Positions 50,403-60,079 are shown, counted from the stretch's first letter. The stretch is 64,000 nt of DNA from Candidatus Burkholderia humilis (GCA_001184405.1 LFMX01000010.1:19668-83667), one strand, 5' to 3'. The notes: a model not told the origin generated them from the sequence alone. Translations and numbers: made by a program.

Positions 50403-52811
50403 ATGCAATCTGATTCCCCGAACAACTCGCCGTCCCAGCCGCCTCAGGGCAAGAAACCGAAGCGCCCGCTGTGGCGGCGGTTGCTGCTAGGACTCGTCGT
50501 CAGCTTTTTCGCGATGATCGTCTGCGCGGGCCTCGTGCTCGGCTATGCGCTCGTCGTCGCCATGCCGAATCTGCCGTCGCTCGATGCGCTCACCGACTAC
50601 AAACCGAAGGTGCCGCTGCGCATCTATACGACCGATCACGTGATGATCGGCGAGTTCGGTGAAGAACGGCGCAGCGTCGTGCGTATCAAGGATGTGCCGG
50701 ATCATCTGAAAAAAGCGGTGCTCGCCATCGAGGACGCGCGCTTTTACGATCACGGCGGCGTCGATCTGACCGGCATTCTGCGTGCGGGCACGGTGGCGCT
50801 GAGCAACGGCCACGCATCGCAGGGCGCGAGCACGATCACCATGCAGGTCGCGCGCAACTTCTTCCTGTCGAGCGAGAAAACGTACACGCGCAAAATCTAT
50901 GAAATGCTGCTCGCGTACAAGATCGAACGCGCGCTGACGAAAGATCAGATTCTCGAGGTGTATATGAATCAGATCTATCTCGGCCAGCGGGCCTACGGTT
51001 TCGCGAACGCGGCGCGCGTGTATTTCGGCAAGGATCTGAAGGACATTACGCTCGCCGAAGCCGCGATGCTCGCGGGTCTGCCCAAAGCGCCTTCCGCGTA
51101 TAACCCAGTTGTGAATCCGAAGCGCGCGAAGGTGCGTCAGGAGTACATCCTGCAACGCATGCGCGCGCTGAACTTCATTACGCAGGACGAATACGAAAAG
51201 ACCGCGAGTCAGCCGCTCGTCGTGAAGGGTCAGGGGCGCGAATTCAGCGTGCACGCGGAATATGTCGCGGAAATGGTGCGTCAGATGATGTACGCGCAGT
51301 ATCGCGAGGAAGCGTATACGCGCGGCCTGAACGTCGTGACGACGATCGATTCCGCCGATCAGGACGCGGCGTATCGCGCGGTACGCAAGGGTCTGATGGA
51401 CTATGAGCATCGGCATGGATATCGCGGGCCGGAGGGCTATATCGAGTTGCCGTCGAATGCGGACGACCGCAAGCAAGCCATCGACGATGCGCTCGCCGAG
51501 CATCCGGACAACGGTGAAATCGTCGCGGCGGTGGTGACGTCGGCGAGCCCGAAGGAAGTGAAGGCGAGTTTGATCGACGGAAACGTGGCGACGATGAGCG
51601 GCAGCGATCTCAAGTTTGTCGCGTTCGCGCTCAGCCCGAAAGCGCAGCCGAACGCGCGCATTCGTCCGGGCGCGATCGTGCGCCTGATGAAAGACGACGA
51701 CGGCAACTGGATCATCACGCAATTGCCGCAAGTCGAAGGCGCGTTCGTGTCGATGGTGCCGCAGGACGGCGCGATCCGCGCGCTCGTCGGCGGGTTCGAC
51801 TTCAACAAGAACAAGTTCAATCACGTGACGCAAGCGTGGCGTCAGCCAGGTTCGAGCTTCAAGCCGTTTATCTATTCGGCATCGCTGGAAAAGGGTTTGT
51901 CGCCGGCGACGATCATCAACGACGGTCCGCTCTTTTTCAGCGCCGCCGAAACCGGCGGTCAAGCGTGGGAGCCGAAGAACTACGGCGGCGGTTTCGATGG
52001 CCCGATGACCATGCGCGCCGCGTTGCAGCGCTCGAAGAACATGGTGTCGATCCGCATCCTGAATCACATCGGCACGAAGTACGCACAAGGCTATGTTACG
52101 CGCTTCGGGTTCGACGCCGACAAGCAACCCGCCTATCTGCCGATGGCACTCGGCGCGGGTCTGGTCACGCCGCTGCAAATGGCGGCGGGCTATGCGGTGT
52201 TCGCGAACGGCGGGTATCGCGTGAATCCGTATTTGATCGCCGATATTACGGACCCGTACGGCGCGGTGGTGTCGCATCCGCAGCCGCTCGTCGCGCAGCA
52301 AAGCGCGCCGCTCGCCATCACGCCGCGCAATGCGTTCGTGATGAATAGCCTGCTGCAAAGCGTGGCTCAACGCGGCACGGGCGCGAAGACGAATCAGTTG
52401 AAGCGTACCGATCTCGCGGGCAAGACCGGCACGACAAACGACTCACGCGATGCCTGGTTCGCCGGTTATCAGCGCACGCTCGTGGCGATTGCGTGGATCG
52501 GTTACGACAATCCGCGCAGTCTCGGCGACAAGGAAACGGGCGGCGGTCTCGCACTGCCGGTGTGGATGGATTACATGAGCCGCGCGCTGAAGAGCATTCC
52601 CGACTACAAGCCGATGACACCGCCGGATGTGACATCGCTTGGCGGCGAGCTGTACTACGACGACATGACGCCGGGTCACGGCTTTGTCGCGACAATCGGC
52701 GTGAGTCAGGCGCCGCCGTCCGAAGGCGGTTTGTCGGGTGTCACGACGCTGGCGCCGGAAGTCGGCGAGCAGGAAAAGCAGGACATCATGAATCTGTTCA
52801 AGGGGCATTGA
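50403..52811 (+). CDS. mrcA: Penicillin-binding protein 1A (bifunctional transglycosylase/transpeptidase)
   Basis: 802 residues from ATG 50403; a longer in-frame start at 50337 would cover the promoter-like box and is unlikely. Membrane anchor near residues 25-50 (LLLGLVVSFFAMIVCAGLVL). Transglycosylase motifs: AIEDARFYDHGGVDLTGILR, QGASTITMQVARNFFLS, KILEV-like EVYMNQIYLGQRAYGFANAA. Transpeptidase: catalytic SSFK in QPGSSFKPFIYS, SKN in RSKNMVSIRI, and KTGTTN. Builds peptidoglycan in the periplasm. Divergent from pil in many gamma/beta-proteobacteria. Intact. Confidence 0.97.
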   Translation: MQSDSPNNSPSQPPQGKKPKRPLWRRLLLGLVVSFFAMIVCAGLVLGYALVVAMPNLPSLDALTDYKPKVPLRIYTTDHVMIGEFGEERRSVVRIKDVPDHLKKAVLAIEDARFYDHGGVDLTGILRAGTVALSNGHASQGASTITMQVARNFFLSSEKTYTRKIYEMLLAYKIERALTKDQILEVYMNQIYLGQRAYGFANAARVYFGKDLKDITLAEAAMLAGLPKAPSAYNPVVNPKRAKVRQEYILQRMRALNFITQDEYEKTASQPLVVKGQGREFSVHAEYVAEMVRQMMYAQYREEAYTRGLNVVTTIDSADQDAAYRAVRKGLMDYEHRHGYRGPEGYIELPSNADDRKQAIDDALAEHPDNGEIVAAVVTSASPKEVKASLIDGNVATMSGSDLKFVAFALSPKAQPNARIRPGAIVRLMKDDDGNWIITQLPQVEGAFVSMVPQDGAIRALVGGFDFNKNKFNHVTQAWRQPGSSFKPFIYSASLEKGLSPATIINDGPLFFSAAETGGQAWEPKNYGGGFDGPMTMRAALQRSKNMVSIRILNHIGTKYAQGYVTRFGFDADKQPAYLPMALGAGLVTPLQMAAGYAVFANGGYRVNPYLIADITDPYGAVVSHPQPLVAQQSAPLAITPRNAFVMNSLLQSVAQRGTGAKTNQLKRTDLAGKTGTTNDSRDAWFAGYQRTLVAIAWIGYDNPRSLGDKETGGGLALPVWMDYMSRALKSIPDYKPMTPPDVTSLGGELYYDDMTPGHGFVATIGVSQAPPSEGGLSGVTTLAPEVGEQEKQDIMNLFKGH

Positions 52812-52823
52812 GCCTCGGAAAGC

Positions 52824-52855
52824 AAAAAGGGCGAGTCGGTGACTCGCCCTTTTTT
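52824..52855. terminator. Bidirectional terminator between mrcA and cyaY
   Basis: A 14-bp stem (52824-52837 with 52841-52854) with a 3-base loop, A-rich on one side and T-rich on the other, between the two convergent stops. Confidence 0.93.
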
Positions 52856-53171
52856 ATGCCTTGAAGCTGATCGCCTCGCCCGCCTGTTCGCTCGAATACT
52901 TGCTCAGCGTCGCGAAAAATTCGCTGTTGTCGCGCGTGTCGCGCCATTGGTCATCGACATATTTGTAGTGGAAACCGCCCGCCTTCGCCGCGAGCCAGAT
53001 TTCATGTTTCAACGGCTGCAAATTGACGATCACCTTCGTGCGGTTTTCAAACTCCAGCGTCAGCACATTGCCGCTGCGCTCGAATTCGATGTCGGCATCG
53101 GCGTCATCCACGGCGCGCTCGATGGCGCTCAGTGCGGCCTCCGCCAACGTCAGGTATTCCTGGTCTGTCAT
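52854..53171 (-). CDS. cyaY: Bacterial frataxin CyaY
   Basis: 105 residues from ATG 53171 (another ATG lies 12 bases upstream). Acidic first helix [20 protein letters not shown] and the strands [20 protein letters not shown] followed by [16 protein letters not shown] match frataxin. It binds iron and tunes iron-sulfur cluster assembly with IscS. Divergent from lptM. Intact. Confidence 0.94.
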   Translation of the reverse strand: MTDQEYLTLAEAALSAIERAVDDADADIEFERSGNVLTLEFENRTKVIVNLQPLKHEIWLAAKAGGFHYKYVDDQWRDTRDNSEFFATLSKYSSEQAGEAISFKA

Positions 53172-53217
53172 GCTAAACTCCATCGATTAAACGTGAATAA
53201 ACGGTATAGGGACGGTC

Positions 53218-53490
53218 ATGCAAGTGGTTTTCAGGATGAGCGCGATTGTAGCGGCTTTGAGCCTCAGCGCCGTTTCGATGCTCGCGCTCGGCGGGTGCGG
53301 CCAGCGCGGTCCGCTTTATCTGCCGCAGGTGCCGCCGCTGCCGCAACGTCCCGCCGACCTTCAGGATACGCCGCCTTCGAAAGCCGATTCATAGAGCGGC
53401 GACGTGCCCAACACTTCGGGCCAGCCGCTGATGCTCGCGCCCGAAACCAATCTGAATTCGGCGCCCAAGGCAGCATCTTCGCCCGAGTGA
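53218..53490 (+). pseudogene. lptM: LptM (YifL-like) lipoprotein, shortened by a TAG
   Basis: From ATG 53218 the product starts with a lipoprotein signal and GGCGQRGPLYLPQVPPLP; the lipidated Cys and following GQRGPLYLP are the LptM hallmark. LptM helps the LPS translocon LptDE mature. A TAG at 53392-53394 ends it at 58 residues; the same frame continues SGDVPNTSGQPLMLAPETNL NSAPK to TGA 53488-53490, 7 bases before lysA. The C-terminal tail is variable in the family and the conserved N-terminus is whole, so the 58-residue form may still work. Confidence 0.75.
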
Positions 53491-53497
53491 CTCCAGC

Positions 53498-54763
53498 ATG
53501 ACTGATTCCGCATTCCACTCTGTCGATGGCGTGCTGCACGCCGAAGGCGTTTCCGTCGCGTCGCTCGCCGAACAATTCGGTACGCCACTCTACATTTATT
53601 CGCGCGATACCTTGACGCGCGCCTATCACGCGTACGCCGATGCCTGCGCCGGCCGCAAAGCCACGGTTCACGTCGCGGTCAAGGCGAACAGCAATCTCGC
53701 GGTGTTGAACGTGTTCGCGCGCATGGGCGCGGGCTTCGACATCGTGTCGGCGGGCGAACTGGCGCGCGTGATCGCGGCAAGCGGGAAAGCAGAAAACACG
53801 GTGTTTTCTGGCGTCGGCAAAACGGCGGCGGAAATGCGCGAGGCGCTCGAACTGGGCGTGAAGGGTTTCAACGTCGAATCGATTCCCGAGTTGCACGCGC
53901 TCAACGAAGTCGCGGGTGCGCTAGGCAAGAAGGCGCGCATTTCGCTGCGCGTGAATCCGGATGTCGACCCGAAAACGCATCCGTATATTTCCACCGGCCT
54001 GAAGGCGAACAAGTTCGGCGTCGCGTTCAGCGAGGCGCGCGCGACGTATCGCGCGGCGCATGCCATGAGCCATCTCGAAGTCGTCGGCATCGACTGTCAT
54101 ATCGGTTCACAGATCACCGAAATCAGCCCGTATCTCGATGCGCTCGACAAGGTGCTCGATCTCGTCGAGCAGATCGAAGCGGACGGCATGCATATTCATC
54201 ACGTCGATGTCGGCGGCGGTCTGGGCATCACGTACGACGATGAAACGCCGCCGGATATAGGCGTGTTCGTGAAGACCATTCTGGATCGCGTCGATGCGCG
54301 CGGGCATGGTCATCGCGAAGTGTATTTCGAGCCGGGGCGTTCGCTCGTCGGCAATGCGGGCGTGCTGGTAACGCGCGTCGAATATCTGAAGCCGGGCGAG
54401 GAAAAGAACTTCGCCATCGTCGATGCCGCCATGAACGATCTCGCGCGTCCCGCGATGTATCAGGCGTTTCATCGCATCGTGCCGGTCGTGAAGCGTGATG
54501 ACATTCAAACGCACAAATACGATGTCGTCGGTCCCGTGTGCGAAAGCGGCGACTGGCTCGGGCGCGATCGCGAACTGGCCATCGCGCCGGGCGATTTGCT
54601 GGCGATCTGTTCCGCGGGCGCGTACGGTTTCGTGATGAGCTCGAACTACAACACGCGTGCGCGCGCCGCCGAAATCATGGTCGATGGCGAACGCGCGCGG
54701 CTCGTACGTGAGCGCGAAGAAGTGAAGCAGTTGTTTGCGCTCGAATCGATCTTGCCGGATTGA
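53498..54763 (+). CDS. lysA: Diaminopimelate decarboxylase
   Basis: 421 residues. PLP lysine in VHVAVKANSNLAVL, the phosphate-binding and barrel motifs HIGSQITEI and VGGGLGITYDDE, the EPGRSLVGNAG loop and CESGDWLGRDREL. Last step of lysine synthesis, decarboxylating meso-diaminopimelate. Follows lptM closely, the usual cyaY / lptM-lysA arrangement. Intact. Confidence 0.97.
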   Translation: MTDSAFHSVDGVLHAEGVSVASLAEQFGTPLYIYSRDTLTRAYHAYADACAGRKATVHVAVKANSNLAVLNVFARMGAGFDIVSAGELARVIAASGKAENTVFSGVGKTAAEMREALELGVKGFNVESIPELHALNEVAGALGKKARISLRVNPDVDPKTHPYISTGLKANKFGVAFSEARATYRAAHAMSHLEVVGIDCHIGSQITEISPYLDALDKVLDLVEQIEADGMHIHHVDVGGGLGITYDDETPPDIGVFVKTILDRVDARGHGHREVYFEPGRSLVGNAGVLVTRVEYLKPGEEKNFAIVDAAMNDLARPAMYQAFHRIVPVVKRDDIQTHKYDVVGPVCESGDWLGRDRELAIAPGDLLAICSAGAYGFVMSSNYNTRARAAEIMVDGERARLVREREEVKQLFALESILPD

Positions 54764-54781
54764 GCGTTAAGCGCTCCAACG

Positions 54782-54813
54782 AAAAATCGACGCCTGAAAC
54801 GCGTCGATTTTTT
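54782..54813. terminator. Bidirectional terminator between lysA and msrQ
   Basis: A 12-bp stem (54782-54793 with 54801-54812), AAAAATCGACGC with its complement, 7-base loop, then T residues; it overlaps the msrQ stop codon. Confidence 0.92.
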
Positions 54814-55456
54814 ATGCGCGTCGCGATCGCGCTTTGAGCCACGCGATCAAACGCCAGCCGAGCAGCACGATCACGATCGCACCGTAAATCTTCGGCAATA
54901 CGAGATCGTGCTTGCCCGACTTCATCCACCAGAAATGCAGAATGGCGAGTACGGCGATCACATAAATCGTTCGGTGCAGCGTTTGCCAGCGTCGTCCGAG
55001 CTTGCGGACCATCGCTTTCGGCGATGTCGCGGCGAGCGGAATCAACAACACGAACGCCGCGAATCCGACCGTGATAAACGGCCGCTTGCCGATGTCCTTG
55101 AACATCCCGGCGACATCGAACCATTTATCGAACCAGATGTACGTCGTGAAATGCAGCACGGCGAAGAAGAACGTGAACAGGCCGATCATGCGCCGAAAGC
55201 GCACGAGCGCGGTCACGCCGGTGAGACGGCGAACGGGCGTGATCGCCAGCGTGATGCATAGGTAAATGAGCGTCCACAGTCCGGTCGAACGCGTGATGAA
55301 CTCGATCGGATTCGCGCCTAAACCGCCGCTAAAGCCAAGCGCAACGAGCCGCGCCAACGGCAAAAGCATCGCGATAAACACGACGACTTTCGCCGGCACG
55401 ACCCAACGCGGACCGGACGCAACGCGCGCGCTTTTGATCTGAGAAGCGAACGACAT
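54812..55456 (-). CDS. msrQ: MsrQ, haem-binding membrane subunit of the periplasmic methionine sulfoxide reductase
   Basis: 214 residues from ATG 55456. Six helices of the ferric reductase-like family, with haem-ligand histidines in FFAVLHFTTYIWFDK and LHRTIYVIAVLAILHFWWMK. It passes quinol electrons to MsrP. Its frame is now continuous with the msrP remnant because the expected msrP stop reads TTA (55460-55462). Intact itself but its catalytic partner is broken. Confidence 0.88.
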   Translation of the reverse strand: MSFASQIKSARVASGPRWVVPAKVVVFIAMLLPLARLVALGFSGGLGANPIEFITRSTGLWTLIYLCITLAITPVRRLTGVTALVRFRRMIGLFTFFFAVLHFTTYIWFDKWFDVAGMFKDIGKRPFITVGFAAFVLLIPLAATSPKAMVRKLGRRWQTLHRTIYVIAVLAILHFWWMKSGKHDLVLPKIYGAIVIVLLGWRLIAWLKARSRRA

Positions 55457-55459
55457 CGC

Positions 55460-56420
55460 TAAGAAATTCTTCTTGAGATCCATGACCGAATACATCGACG
55501 CAACCTGTTCGCCGTATCTGTTAAACATGAGCGTCTTGCGCTTGGGCGTGAAAACCCGTCCTCGCCGATACGCCGCTCCGTCGCCTGACTCCAGCGCGGA
55601 TGATCGACGTTCGGATTCACGTTCGAATAAAAACCGTACTCGCTCGGCGCGTACAGGTTCCAGCTCGTCGGCGGCTACTTCTCGACGAAGCGGATTTTCA
55701 CCAGCGACTTCGCACTCTTGAAGCCGTACTTCCAAGGCACGACGATACGCACGGGCGCGCCATTCTGATTCGGCAGCACTTCGCCATACAGCCCGACGGT
55801 CAGCAGCGTGAGCGGGTTCATCGCTTCGTCCATGCGCAGACCTTCGGAATACGGCCATTCGAGAATCGGCGTGGAAAGACCGGGCATCTGCGACGGATCG
55901 TTCAGCGTGATGAACTGCACGTACTTCGCGTTACCCGTCGGCTCGGCGCGCTTGATGAGTTCGGACAGCGACACGCCGATCCACGGAATCACCATCGACG
56001 AGCCTTCGACGCAGCGCAGCCGGTACACGCGTTCTTCGAGCGGCGCGAGCTTCAGAATTTCGTCAATGTCGTAGACCTTCGGATTCTTGATCGCGCCTTC
56101 AACCGACACTTTCCACGGGCGCGGACGCAAGCTGCCCGCGTGCTCGGCCGGATCGTTCTTGTCGGTGCCGAACTGTAGGTCGTGATGTCCTTGAACGGCG
56201 TCGGCTTGTCTGATGCCACGAACTTCGCGTTGGTCGTCGCGGCGAGCTTCTTGCCCTTCGCATCCGGCGATGTCAGCGTCGCGTGCGCAAAATCGCTCAT
56301 CAAACCCGTTGCGCCGATCGAACGCAATGCGCGCCGCCGGTTCTCGAACACCGCGCGCGGCGTGATTTCATGACTCGCGATGTCATCGCCGTAAAGGTGG
56401 CGATTTTTTCTGATCCACAT
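55460..56420 (-). pseudogene. msrP: MsrP, molybdopterin methionine sulfoxide reductase catalytic subunit, degraded
   Basis: ATG 56420 begins [20 protein letters not shown] with a Tat motif [13 protein letters not shown]. Lesions: loss of about 13 bases near 56171-56178 in ITTYNNFYEF-type sequence; TAG at 55675-55677 after IRFVEK, before [20 protein letters not shown]; a one-base loss in a T run near 55551; and a probable lost stop (TTA at 55460-55462). Between them the core is recognisable: [20 protein letters not shown] (molybdenum-ligand Cys) and [17 protein letters not shown]. It would repair oxidised periplasmic proteins after Tat export. Confidence 0.92.
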
Positions 56421-56501
56421 TTCCCGTTCCTTCTTCGTCAGACGCGTACGAATGCTAATACGTTGAAACAGCAGTTTGGATGCCCGTATTCCATCATCGA
56501 A

Positions 56502-56541
56502 CGAAAAAAACCGCCAGCGCGATGCATGGCGGTTTTTTTCG
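56502..56541. terminator. Terminator after the ccsA/resB unit
   Basis: A 15-bp stem (56502-56516 with 56527-56541) with seven A and seven T residues in the arms, 14 bases downstream of the ccsA-like stop on the minus strand. Confidence 0.93.
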
Positions 56542-56555
56542 AAGCGCAACGGAAA

Positions 56556-57761
56556 TCAGAGCTTGCCGTAGCTGTGCAGGCCCGACAGGAACATATTCAC
56601 ACCGAGGAACGCGAACGTCGTAACCAGCAGTCCCGTCAGCGCCCACCACGCCGCCGCCGCGCCGCGCAGCCCCTTCATCAAACGCATATGTAGCCACGCC
56701 GCGTAGTTCAGCCAGACGATCAGCGCCCACGTTTCCTTCGGGTCCCACGACCAGTAACCGCCCCACGCTTCCGCAGCCCACCGCGCGCCGAGAATGGTCG
56801 CGATGGTGAAGAACGCGAAGCCGACGGCGATCGACTTGTACATCACGTCGTCGAGCACTTCGAGCGACGGCAGGCGATCCGCGAGAAATCCACGCTGCTT
56901 CGACAGATACGCGACCGAAACCATCGCCGACAACGCAAAGCTGCCGTAACCGATAAAGTTCGCCGGCACGTGAATCTTCATCCACCAGCTTTGCAGTGCG
57001 GGCACGAGCGGCTGAATCTGCTGCGCATCGCGCGCGATCGAATACCACATCAGGAAACCGACCGCTGCGCTGATCACGAGCAGCACGAACGCGCCCATTT
57101 GCCGCGTCGAATAATGCTGTTCGTAGTAGAGATAGAATAGCGACGTGATCAGGCAGAACAACACGAACACTTCGTAGAGGTTCGAAATCGGAATATGGCC
57201 GACGTCGCTGCCGATCATATACGACTCGTACCAGCGCACCATCAGGCCGGTGAAGCCCATCAGCACCGCGACCCATGTCATGCGCGAACCAATTGCGCCG
57301 CCCGTTTGGGAGCGCGAAATCAGGCCGATCCAGTAGAACAGCGTCGCGAGAATGTAGAGCGCGCTCATCCACAAAATCGCGGACTGGCTCGACAGGAAAT
57401 ATTTGAGGAAGAAGTTCGTCTCGGCGCGCGCGAGATCGTGCTGATAAAGCTGAATGGAAAACAGCGACAGCACGGCGATCATCGCGATCAGCAGGCGCAC
57501 TGGTTTCCATCGCCAGCCGAGCACGACGAAAGTCGGCACCGCGCCGATCAGCACGGCCATGTCGTACACATCCATGTACGGGTGATAGCGATTCAGCGCG
57601 AAACCCGCGCCCGCCGCGACCATCGCGAGGGCGAACAGCCAGTCGATGGGCGTGAGCCTACGCAGAAACGGGCGATCGTCGAACACTTCGATGTCGGGCA
57701 AGCCCGATGCCGGACGCTCCGTCTTAGCGGCTGCGTGAGAGGAGGTTTGTGTGAGGTCCAT
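56556..57761 (-). CDS. ccsA: Cytochrome c biogenesis protein CcsA/ResC (System II)
   Basis: 401 residues from ATG 57761. Many helices, and the WWD haem-handling signature GARWAAEAWGGYWSWDPKET followed by WALIVWLNYAAWLHMR. With ResB it exports haem and attaches it to apocytochromes c. It lies 4 bases after resB. Often named ccsB in annotation. Clients here include PetC and cytochrome c4. Intact. Confidence 0.95.
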   Translation of the reverse strand: MDLTQTSSHAAAKTERPASGLPDIEVFDDRPFLRRLTPIDWLFALAMVAAGAGFALNRYHPYMDVYDMAVLIGAVPTFVVLGWRWKPVRLLIAMIAVLSLFSIQLYQHDLARAETNFFLKYFLSSQSAILWMSALYILATLFYWIGLISRSQTGGAIGSRMTWVAVLMGFTGLMVRWYESYMIGSDVGHIPISNLYEVFVLFCLITSLFYLYYEQHYSTRQMGAFVLLVISAAVGFLMWYSIARDAQQIQPLVPALQSWWMKIHVPANFIGYGSFALSAMVSVAYLSKQRGFLADRLPSLEVLDDVMYKSIAVGFAFFTIATILGARWAAEAWGGYWSWDPKETWALIVWLNYAAWLHMRLMKGLRGAAAAWWALTGLLVTTFAFLGVNMFLSGLHSYGKL

Positions 57762-57765
57762 GATC

Positions 57766-60006
57766 TTACCGTGTCGAAACTTCCGAGCTTGACGCCTCGG
57801 ATTGCGTTTGCGCATGCGATGCGCCGCCGGATGCCGGGACCGGATCAGCCGCCGCTTTCGGCGATACGCCCAGCGCCGCCGCGATCTGCGCACGCGTGCG
57901 TACGAATTCCTTCTCGAAGTCGAGCGTTCTGCGCGCGGTGGACATCGCCATCAGCACGCTCGCGCCGCCTGTCTCATTATTATCTTTGAGCCAGAACCAG
58001 AGCCGGCGTTCGCGAACATAGAACATCGCGAAAATGCCGACGACCAGCAGAAGGCTGCCAAGATACACCAGATTTTTACCCGGCGCGCGCGTCAACTGAA
58101 ATACCGAAGCTTGGATTTGCCTGAAGTTGTCGAGCTGCAGAAAGACGGGAGAACCGTACAGAAAGCTGTCAGAAAGCGCGTTGATCGACGCCTGGACGAA
58201 TGCGGTGCTTTTTTCGTCGACCTTGGCGCCGGGTTCGCCGTTCTGCTCGCGCGCGATTTGCCACACGTCCCACATCGCGCCTTCGAGCATGCGCATCAAA
58301 AGGCCCGCGGCTTTTTCCTGCTCGCCCTTCGGCACGGATTTGGCGATGAACGCCGCGACGCTTTGGAAGCCGCCAATCATCTGCGGATTGTCCGCCGGTT
58401 TGCCCGATGCATCCGCCCCTGCGAACAGATTCAGCACGCGAATGGCGCTTTCCTCCAGATGCTTCTGCAACTCCGAGTTTTCCTGCGGCACCGAACGCAG
58501 CGCAAACCGGTGCGCCGCCGCCTCGCGCGTCGCGGGCGTAGCGAGCGCGGCGCGCAGCAGCATCCATTGCTTGATGGAGTGTTGGTCGTCGGCGGGAATG
58601 CGCAGATAGCGGAACGGATCGTTCGGGCTCACGCGCATGCCGGCGAGGAACATCGACTGGCCAGCGACATCGACGGGCAGCATGTAGTTGCTGTATTCGC
58701 GCGCCTGACCGTCCGTGCCGCGCACCTTGTACTGCACCGACGGGCCGATATTGCGCAAATCCATCGGTTTCGATGTCTTCGCGCCGGAGCCGAGACGCTC
58801 GTCGAACGCGTCGCGCAGCGTTTCCTTCTTGCCGACACCGCGCGCGACCGGCGTGCCGTTGCCATCGGTCATATTCTCGACATTGATCGCGCGGAAATCC
58901 GTGAACTCGACGGTTTCGCCCTGCGCGCCCGCGATTTTCGCGTCGATGGGCGCGGTGCCGCCGAGCGCGCCATTGAACGGCATCGTCTTGGCGCTGCCGC
59001 CGGACATCGGCCAGGCGGTCATCTCGAGCTTCGAACCGCCGTCCTGAAACGACGACTGATAGATCGACACGCCTTCATACGTGAACGGCTTGTTCACTTC
59101 GATGCGCGCCGGAATGCGCTTTCCGGTCTTGTGATCGATCACGACGATATCGCTCGCGAAGAGCTTCGGCATGCCGGTCGAGTAGTAATCGACGATGAAC
59201 TTATTGAGCTGAATGGAGAACGGCAAGTCCTGAATGATCGATCCAGCCGGCTGATTCAGAATGGCCGTGCCGACGAACTGCCCTTCCGGAACCCACGCAT
59301 AACCGCGGAACGTCGGATTCGACGTCGACAGACGATGCTTCGGCGGAATGTCGTTGATGACCGCGTTGGAGTTGATCGGCGACTTGTTGAACATCCACAT
59401 TTGCAGCTTGATCGGCAGATTGCTGTCGAGCAGACCGCCCACGCAGATCACAACGATCGCCAGATGCGCCAAGATATAGCCGATCTTCGTCATCGCGCCG
59501 CACTTGCCGGCGATGAGCGTCGCGCCGTTATCGGTCTGCCGCGTGACGGTACGATAGCCCATCTTCGCGGCAAGGCGCTCGAGCGTCGCCGTGGTCTTCG
59601 CGCGATCTGCGCCGACCGCAAACTCGCCCTTGTGATGGAACGCGCGCAGCCCGCCTTCATGCACGCGATCCTTCCAGCTCTTGATATCCGCGATCATCTT
59701 CGGGCCATTGCGGATCACGCACAGCGACACGGAAATGACGAGGAAGATCAGGATCAGCATGAACCACCATGCGCTATACACGGTGTAGATGCTGAGTCCG
59801 CGGAAAATGTCCGCCCAGAACGGGCCGAACTGATTGACGTAATTCGGATACGGATCGTCCTGCGTCAGTACCGTTCCGATGATGCTCGCAATCGCCAGCA
59901 CGACCAGCAACGCGATGACGAAACGCATCGAACTGACCAGCTCGACGAAATGCCTGACCGCGCGACAACTCGACTTCGACTGCATTCCCGATGTGGTGAC
60001 GCTCAT
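57766..60006 (-). CDS. resB: Cytochrome c biogenesis protein ResB/CcsB (System II)
   Basis: 746 residues. N-terminal helices (SMRFVIALLVVLAIASIIGT, AWWFMLILIFLVISVSLCVI), a helix near 185-205, a very long periplasmic domain (IYQSSFQDGGSKLEMTAWPM, YSNYMLPVDVAGQSMFLAGM) and a C-terminal helix (NLVYLGSLLLVVGIFAMFYV). This is the beta-proteobacterial ResB layout. First gene of the resB-ccsA unit. Intact. Confidence 0.94.
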   Translation of the reverse strand: MSVTTSGMQSKSSCRAVRHFVELVSSMRFVIALLVVLAIASIIGTVLTQDDPYPNYVNQFGPFWADIFRGLSIYTVYSAWWFMLILIFLVISVSLCVIRNGPKMIADIKSWKDRVHEGGLRAFHHKGEFAVGADRAKTTATLERLAAKMGYRTVTRQTDNGATLIAGKCGAMTKIGYILAHLAIVVICVGGLLDSNLPIKLQMWMFNKSPINSNAVINDIPPKHRLSTSNPTFRGYAWVPEGQFVGTAILNQPAGSIIQDLPFSIQLNKFIVDYYSTGMPKLFASDIVVIDHKTGKRIPARIEVNKPFTYEGVSIYQSSFQDGGSKLEMTAWPMSGGSAKTMPFNGALGGTAPIDAKIAGAQGETVEFTDFRAINVENMTDGNGTPVARGVGKKETLRDAFDERLGSGAKTSKPMDLRNIGPSVQYKVRGTDGQAREYSNYMLPVDVAGQSMFLAGMRVSPNDPFRYLRIPADDQHSIKQWMLLRAALATPATREAAAHRFALRSVPQENSELQKHLEESAIRVLNLFAGADASGKPADNPQMIGGFQSVAAFIAKSVPKGEQEKAAGLLMRMLEGAMWDVWQIAREQNGEPGAKVDEKSTAFVQASINALSDSFLYGSPVFLQLDNFRQIQASVFQLTRAPGKNLVYLGSLLLVVGIFAMFYVRERRLWFWLKDNNETGGASVLMAMSTARRTLDFEKEFVRTRAQIAAALGVSPKAAADPVPASGGASHAQTQSEASSSEVSTR

Positions 60007-60026
60007 TCAAACTCCGGCTGGACAGC

Positions 60027-60079
60027 AAAAAAGGGTGGAGACGCGAACGGTCTGATGACCGACGTCCCACCCTTTTCTT
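60027..60079 (-). terminator. Terminator between cytochrome c4 gene and resB
   Basis: Outer stem GGGTGG/CCACCC (60033-60038 with 60067-60072) flanked by A and T runs, with an inner GC-rich hairpin. On the minus strand it ends in TTTTTT after the cytochrome gene. Confidence 0.85.

Noticed and set aside
38802..55677. Recoding of UAG as a sense codon in this organism
   Set aside because: UAG ends normal genes here (petC at 299-301), UAA is also found as an internal stop (ugpB, pilQ, hisC), and other genes are broken by frameshifts, so simple decay explains the data better.
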